From Clostridium sp. CF012 (GTDB taxonomy: Bacteria; Bacillota; Clostridia; Clostridiales; Clostridiaceae): 64,000 nt of DNA. Location of the stretch: positions 62,001-126,000 of the forward strand of contig NZ_JAHLEF010000006.1 in assembly GCF_018861755.1 (NCBI RefSeq). Reading direction: 5' to 3'. Below the pieces are notes generated by a model. It worked only from the letters and a program-made list of their open reading frames with translations. It was not told where the DNA came from and made no database searches. Shown here piece after piece: positions 61,923-64,000 of the stretch; within the stretch, counting starts at the first letter, position 1; each line of letters starts with the position of its first letter. The translations under genes and the position numbers were made by a program.

Positions 61923-63440
61923 CTACACCTCCTCCTCAACTGTTTTCCCAACCATCATCATGCCAATTTTTTCTCTTGAGGCATCCACTGCAGAAACAAT
62001 ACCAGTTACCTCACCATGGCAAATTACCATGATCCTATCACATAATTGCATTAGTACATCCAAATCTTCTCCTATGAATAATACCGCCGTTCCTTTTTTC
62101 TTTTCTTCACTTATTAAATCATAAATTGTATAACAGGTATTAATATCTAGCCCTCTTACGGCATATGCCATAATAAGTATCTTTGGGTGCATGCTTAATT
62201 CTCTTCCCACTAATATTTTTTGAATATTACCACCGGATAAATATTTTATAGGATGATATATGTCTGGCGTCTTAATGTCAAACTTATCTACCATATTTCG
62301 AGCTTTGATTACGACTGGTTTTCTATCTATAAATAGTCCCTTTTGTTTATGATAATCCTTTAGTAAAAGGTTATCCACCATGTCCAACGACGCAACAAGG
62401 CCCATGCCTAATCTATCCTCTGGTATGAAGCTCATGCTTATACCTTTATTAATAATATCCCTAGGAGATTTCCCTACCAGATTCTCTCCTTCAAAAAATA
62501 TTTCACCACTGGCGGCCTTTTCAATTCCTGCAATGGCTTCACATAATTCCTTCTGTCCACTACCAGCAATACCAGCAACGCCAAGAATTTCTCCTTGTCT
62601 TAGGGTAAAACTCATGCCTTTAATTATTTCTGCCTTTTCAGCATTTAATACTTTCAAATCTTTTACTTGTAGCAATATTTCTCCTGGCTCTTTATCCACA
62701 CGATTTATAGATAAATCTGCCTTGCGTCCCATCATGAGTTCCGTTAAATCTTTTGGAGTTGTATTTTCTTTTTCCACAGTTTTTACAGCTTCACCTTTTC
62801 TTAAAACAGTAATCCTGTCACAAATCTCCATTACTTCATCCATTTTATGACTTATAAATATAATTGCGCACCCTTGCTCTTTCATCTTCTTCATTATTTT
62901 AAACAATTTGGCTGTTTCACTTTGTGTAAATACAGTAGTAGGCTCATCTAATACTAAAATGTCAGCACCTCTATACAGCACCTTCAATATTTCAAGGTTT
63001 TGCCTCTCTCCAACTGCCATATCACAAACATATTTATTTATATCTATTTCCAACTGAAATTTTTCACATATATCATTAATTTTTCTAATTTCTAACTTGT
63101 CCTTAAAAAATATGCCACTATTTTGACCCAATAATATATTTTGCTTAGCAGTCATTTCCTCAACTAATTTGAAATGTTGATAAATCATTCCTACTCCAGC
63201 TTTAATAGCATCCTTTGGGCAAGTGAAATCCATACTTTTCCCGTGAATAAAAATAGAACCGCTATCTGGAGTGTATACCCCAGATAACATGTTCATGAGT
63301 GTACTTTTGCCTGCCCCATTTTCACCTAGAAGTGCATGGATTTCTCCACCATGCACCGTTAGATTCATATTGTTATTAGCTACTACTTTCCCGAAGGTCT
63401 TACTAATATTTTCTATAAATACATAAGGGATTTTATCCAT
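61923..63440 (-). CDS. nupO: Nucleoside ABC importer ATP-binding protein, double NBD (NupO-like)
   Basis: A 505-residue tandem ATPase. NBD1 has Walker A GENGAGKSTLMN near residue 38, MAVGERQNLEIL as signature, and Walker B ILVLDEPTTVFT. NBD2 has the degenerate Walker A GIAGSGQKELCE, signature YLSGGNIQKILVGREL and an atypical Walker B (ILIMAYAVRGLD in place of the usual AQPTRGLD). Only NBD1 seems catalytically competent by motif. The ATG has GGAG upstream. A 16-bp string (gagaatttaaatatgg) is duplicated 20 bp apart at the start, creating a short M-E-R-R-I-stop frame. Confidence 0.93.
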   Translation of the reverse strand: MDKIPYVFIENISKTFGKVVANNNMNLTVHGGEIHALLGENGAGKSTLMNMLSGVYTPDSGSIFIHGKSMDFTCPKDAIKAGVGMIYQHFKLVEEMTAKQNILLGQNSGIFFKDKLEIRKINDICEKFQLEIDINKYVCDMAVGERQNLEILKVLYRGADILVLDEPTTVFTQSETAKLFKIMKKMKEQGCAIIFISHKMDEVMEICDRITVLRKGEAVKTVEKENTTPKDLTELMMGRKADLSINRVDKEPGEILLQVKDLKVLNAEKAEIIKGMSFTLRQGEILGVAGIAGSGQKELCEAIAGIEKAASGEIFFEGENLVGKSPRDIINKGISMSFIPEDRLGMGLVASLDMVDNLLLKDYHKQKGLFIDRKPVVIKARNMVDKFDIKTPDIYHPIKYLSGGNIQKILVGRELSMHPKILIMAYAVRGLDINTCYTIYDLISEEKKKGTAVLFIGEDLDVLMQLCDRIMVICHGEVTGIVSAVDASREKIGMMMVGKTVEEEV

Positions 63441-63496
63441 ATTTAAATTCTCCGTTCCATATTTAAATTCTCAAACCTATATTTTCTAATCATATA

Positions 63497-64000
63497 TTAT
63501 TTTTCTATTTTCCCTTCTACTCCCTTAACAAACCAATTAAATTGAAGTAATTCCTCATCTGTCATCACTTTATCTTTTGCAACTTTAACCACTCCACTTT
63601 GATCCTTTAGCGGACCTTCAAATATTTTGTTTTCCCCACTCAGAATAGCTGCTTTACCTTTTTCTACGGCATCTTTTGCTCCAGTTGGTGCATTTTCAGT
63701 TAGTGGTGCAAGAGAAACTATTCCAGACTCTAAACCCTTCCAATAGCTTCCTGATTTCCAAGTACCTGCTTGAATAGCTTTTATTTGCTCAACATAATAT
63801 GGTGTCCAATTCCAAACTGGTGATGTCATATATGCTTTAGGTGCTTTAGCCTTCATATCTGTATTATACCCAATAGCAGATATTCCTGCTTCTTCTGCTG
63901 CTTGTAGTGGTCCAGCAGTGTCTTGATGCTGAGTAATTACATCTACACCTTCTGCAATTAGTGCTTTTCCTGCTTCTTTTTCTCTAGCTGGGTCATACCA
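63497..64000 (-). CDS. nupN: BMP family nucleoside-binding lipoprotein, 5' part beyond window
   Basis: The frame is open from the right edge: WYDPAREKEAGKALIAEGVD, then VITQHQDTAGPLQAAEEAGI, GYNTDMKAKAPKAYMTSPVW and the C-terminal LQFNWFVKGVEGKIEK. That is 167 residues of a periplasmic-binding-like domain, and the motifs match the BmpA/Med family (PF02608). The protein continues past 64000, so the signal peptide and lipobox are not visible. It is the first gene of the importer operon, 56 nt before nupO. Confidence 0.93.
   Translation of the reverse strand, partial: WYDPAREKEAGKALIAEGVDVITQHQDTAGPLQAAEEAGISAIGYNTDMKAKAPKAYMTSPVWNWTPYYVEQIKAIQAGTWKSGSYWKGLESGIVSLAPLTENAPTGAKDAVEKGKAAILSGENKIFEGPLKDQSGVVKVAKDKVMTDEELLQFNWFVKGVEGKIEK

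Overview
The window is AT-rich DNA with Clostridium-like features: several TTG and GTG starts with strong GGAGG-type ribosome binding sites, CWB2 (PF04122) surface proteins instead of SLH proteins, anaerobic-type cobalamin genes and clostridial small families (DUF1450, DUF3892, DUF4397, PadR-DegV). I infer a Clostridium-type firmicute. No tRNA, rRNA, CRISPR array or prophage was seen.

Region 1 (about 1-25 kb, all minus strand) is a large glycan cluster. It contains rfbA, rfbD, rfbB and rfbC (dTDP-rhamnose), an fdtA / GNAT acetyltransferase / fdtB set (dTDP-3-acetamido-3,6-dideoxyhexose), wecB (UDP-ManNAc), the exporter wzm/wzt, several glycosyltransferases (one a 1050-residue methyltransferase-glycosyltransferase fusion), GtrA/GtrB-like lipid-linked glycosylation parts, and an O-antigen-ligase-like protein. 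This set resembles the S-layer glycosylation (slg) clusters of Geobacillus and Aneurinibacillus. The adjacent S-layer genes support that reading.

Region 2 (about 25-36 kb, minus) holds four exported surface proteins: a seven-repeat protein, a five-BIG2 plus three-CWB2 protein, a large three-CWB2 S-layer-type protein, and a CWB2-only paralogue. The last two have long 5' leaders with internal Shine-Dalgarno-like boxes. Three tandem copies of a roughly 120-bp repeat lie upstream of the CWB2-only gene.

Region 3 (36-47 kb) is accessory DNA: a DUF4397 protein, a lone PTS EIIC-like permease, a decayed Rpn-like gene, two toxin-antitoxin-like pairs (DUF4160/DUF2442 and UPF0175/DUF3368), a heterodimeric BmrCD-like ABC exporter, and a DegV-PadR operon with a palindromic operator. 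Each toxin-antitoxin-like pair sits between direct duplications of local sequence (about 155 bp and 207 bp).

Region 4 (47-57 kb) carries cobalamin genes in two blocks: cobT-cobC-cobS, and a cobalamin riboswitch followed by cobD-cobB. Between them lie a TnpB-only IS200/IS605-type element and a RAYT-type Y1 transposase bounded by inverted pairs of GGGGACGGTTAACAA. Fourteen copies of this REP-like motif occur between 47.7 and 59.9 kb, one pair forming a REPIN-like hairpin. I saw none in the first 47 kb. This is the best candidate for an unusual system here.

Region 5 (57-64 kb) holds a nitroreductase, an S1-domain protein and a nupNOPQ-like nucleoside ABC importer that runs off the right edge.
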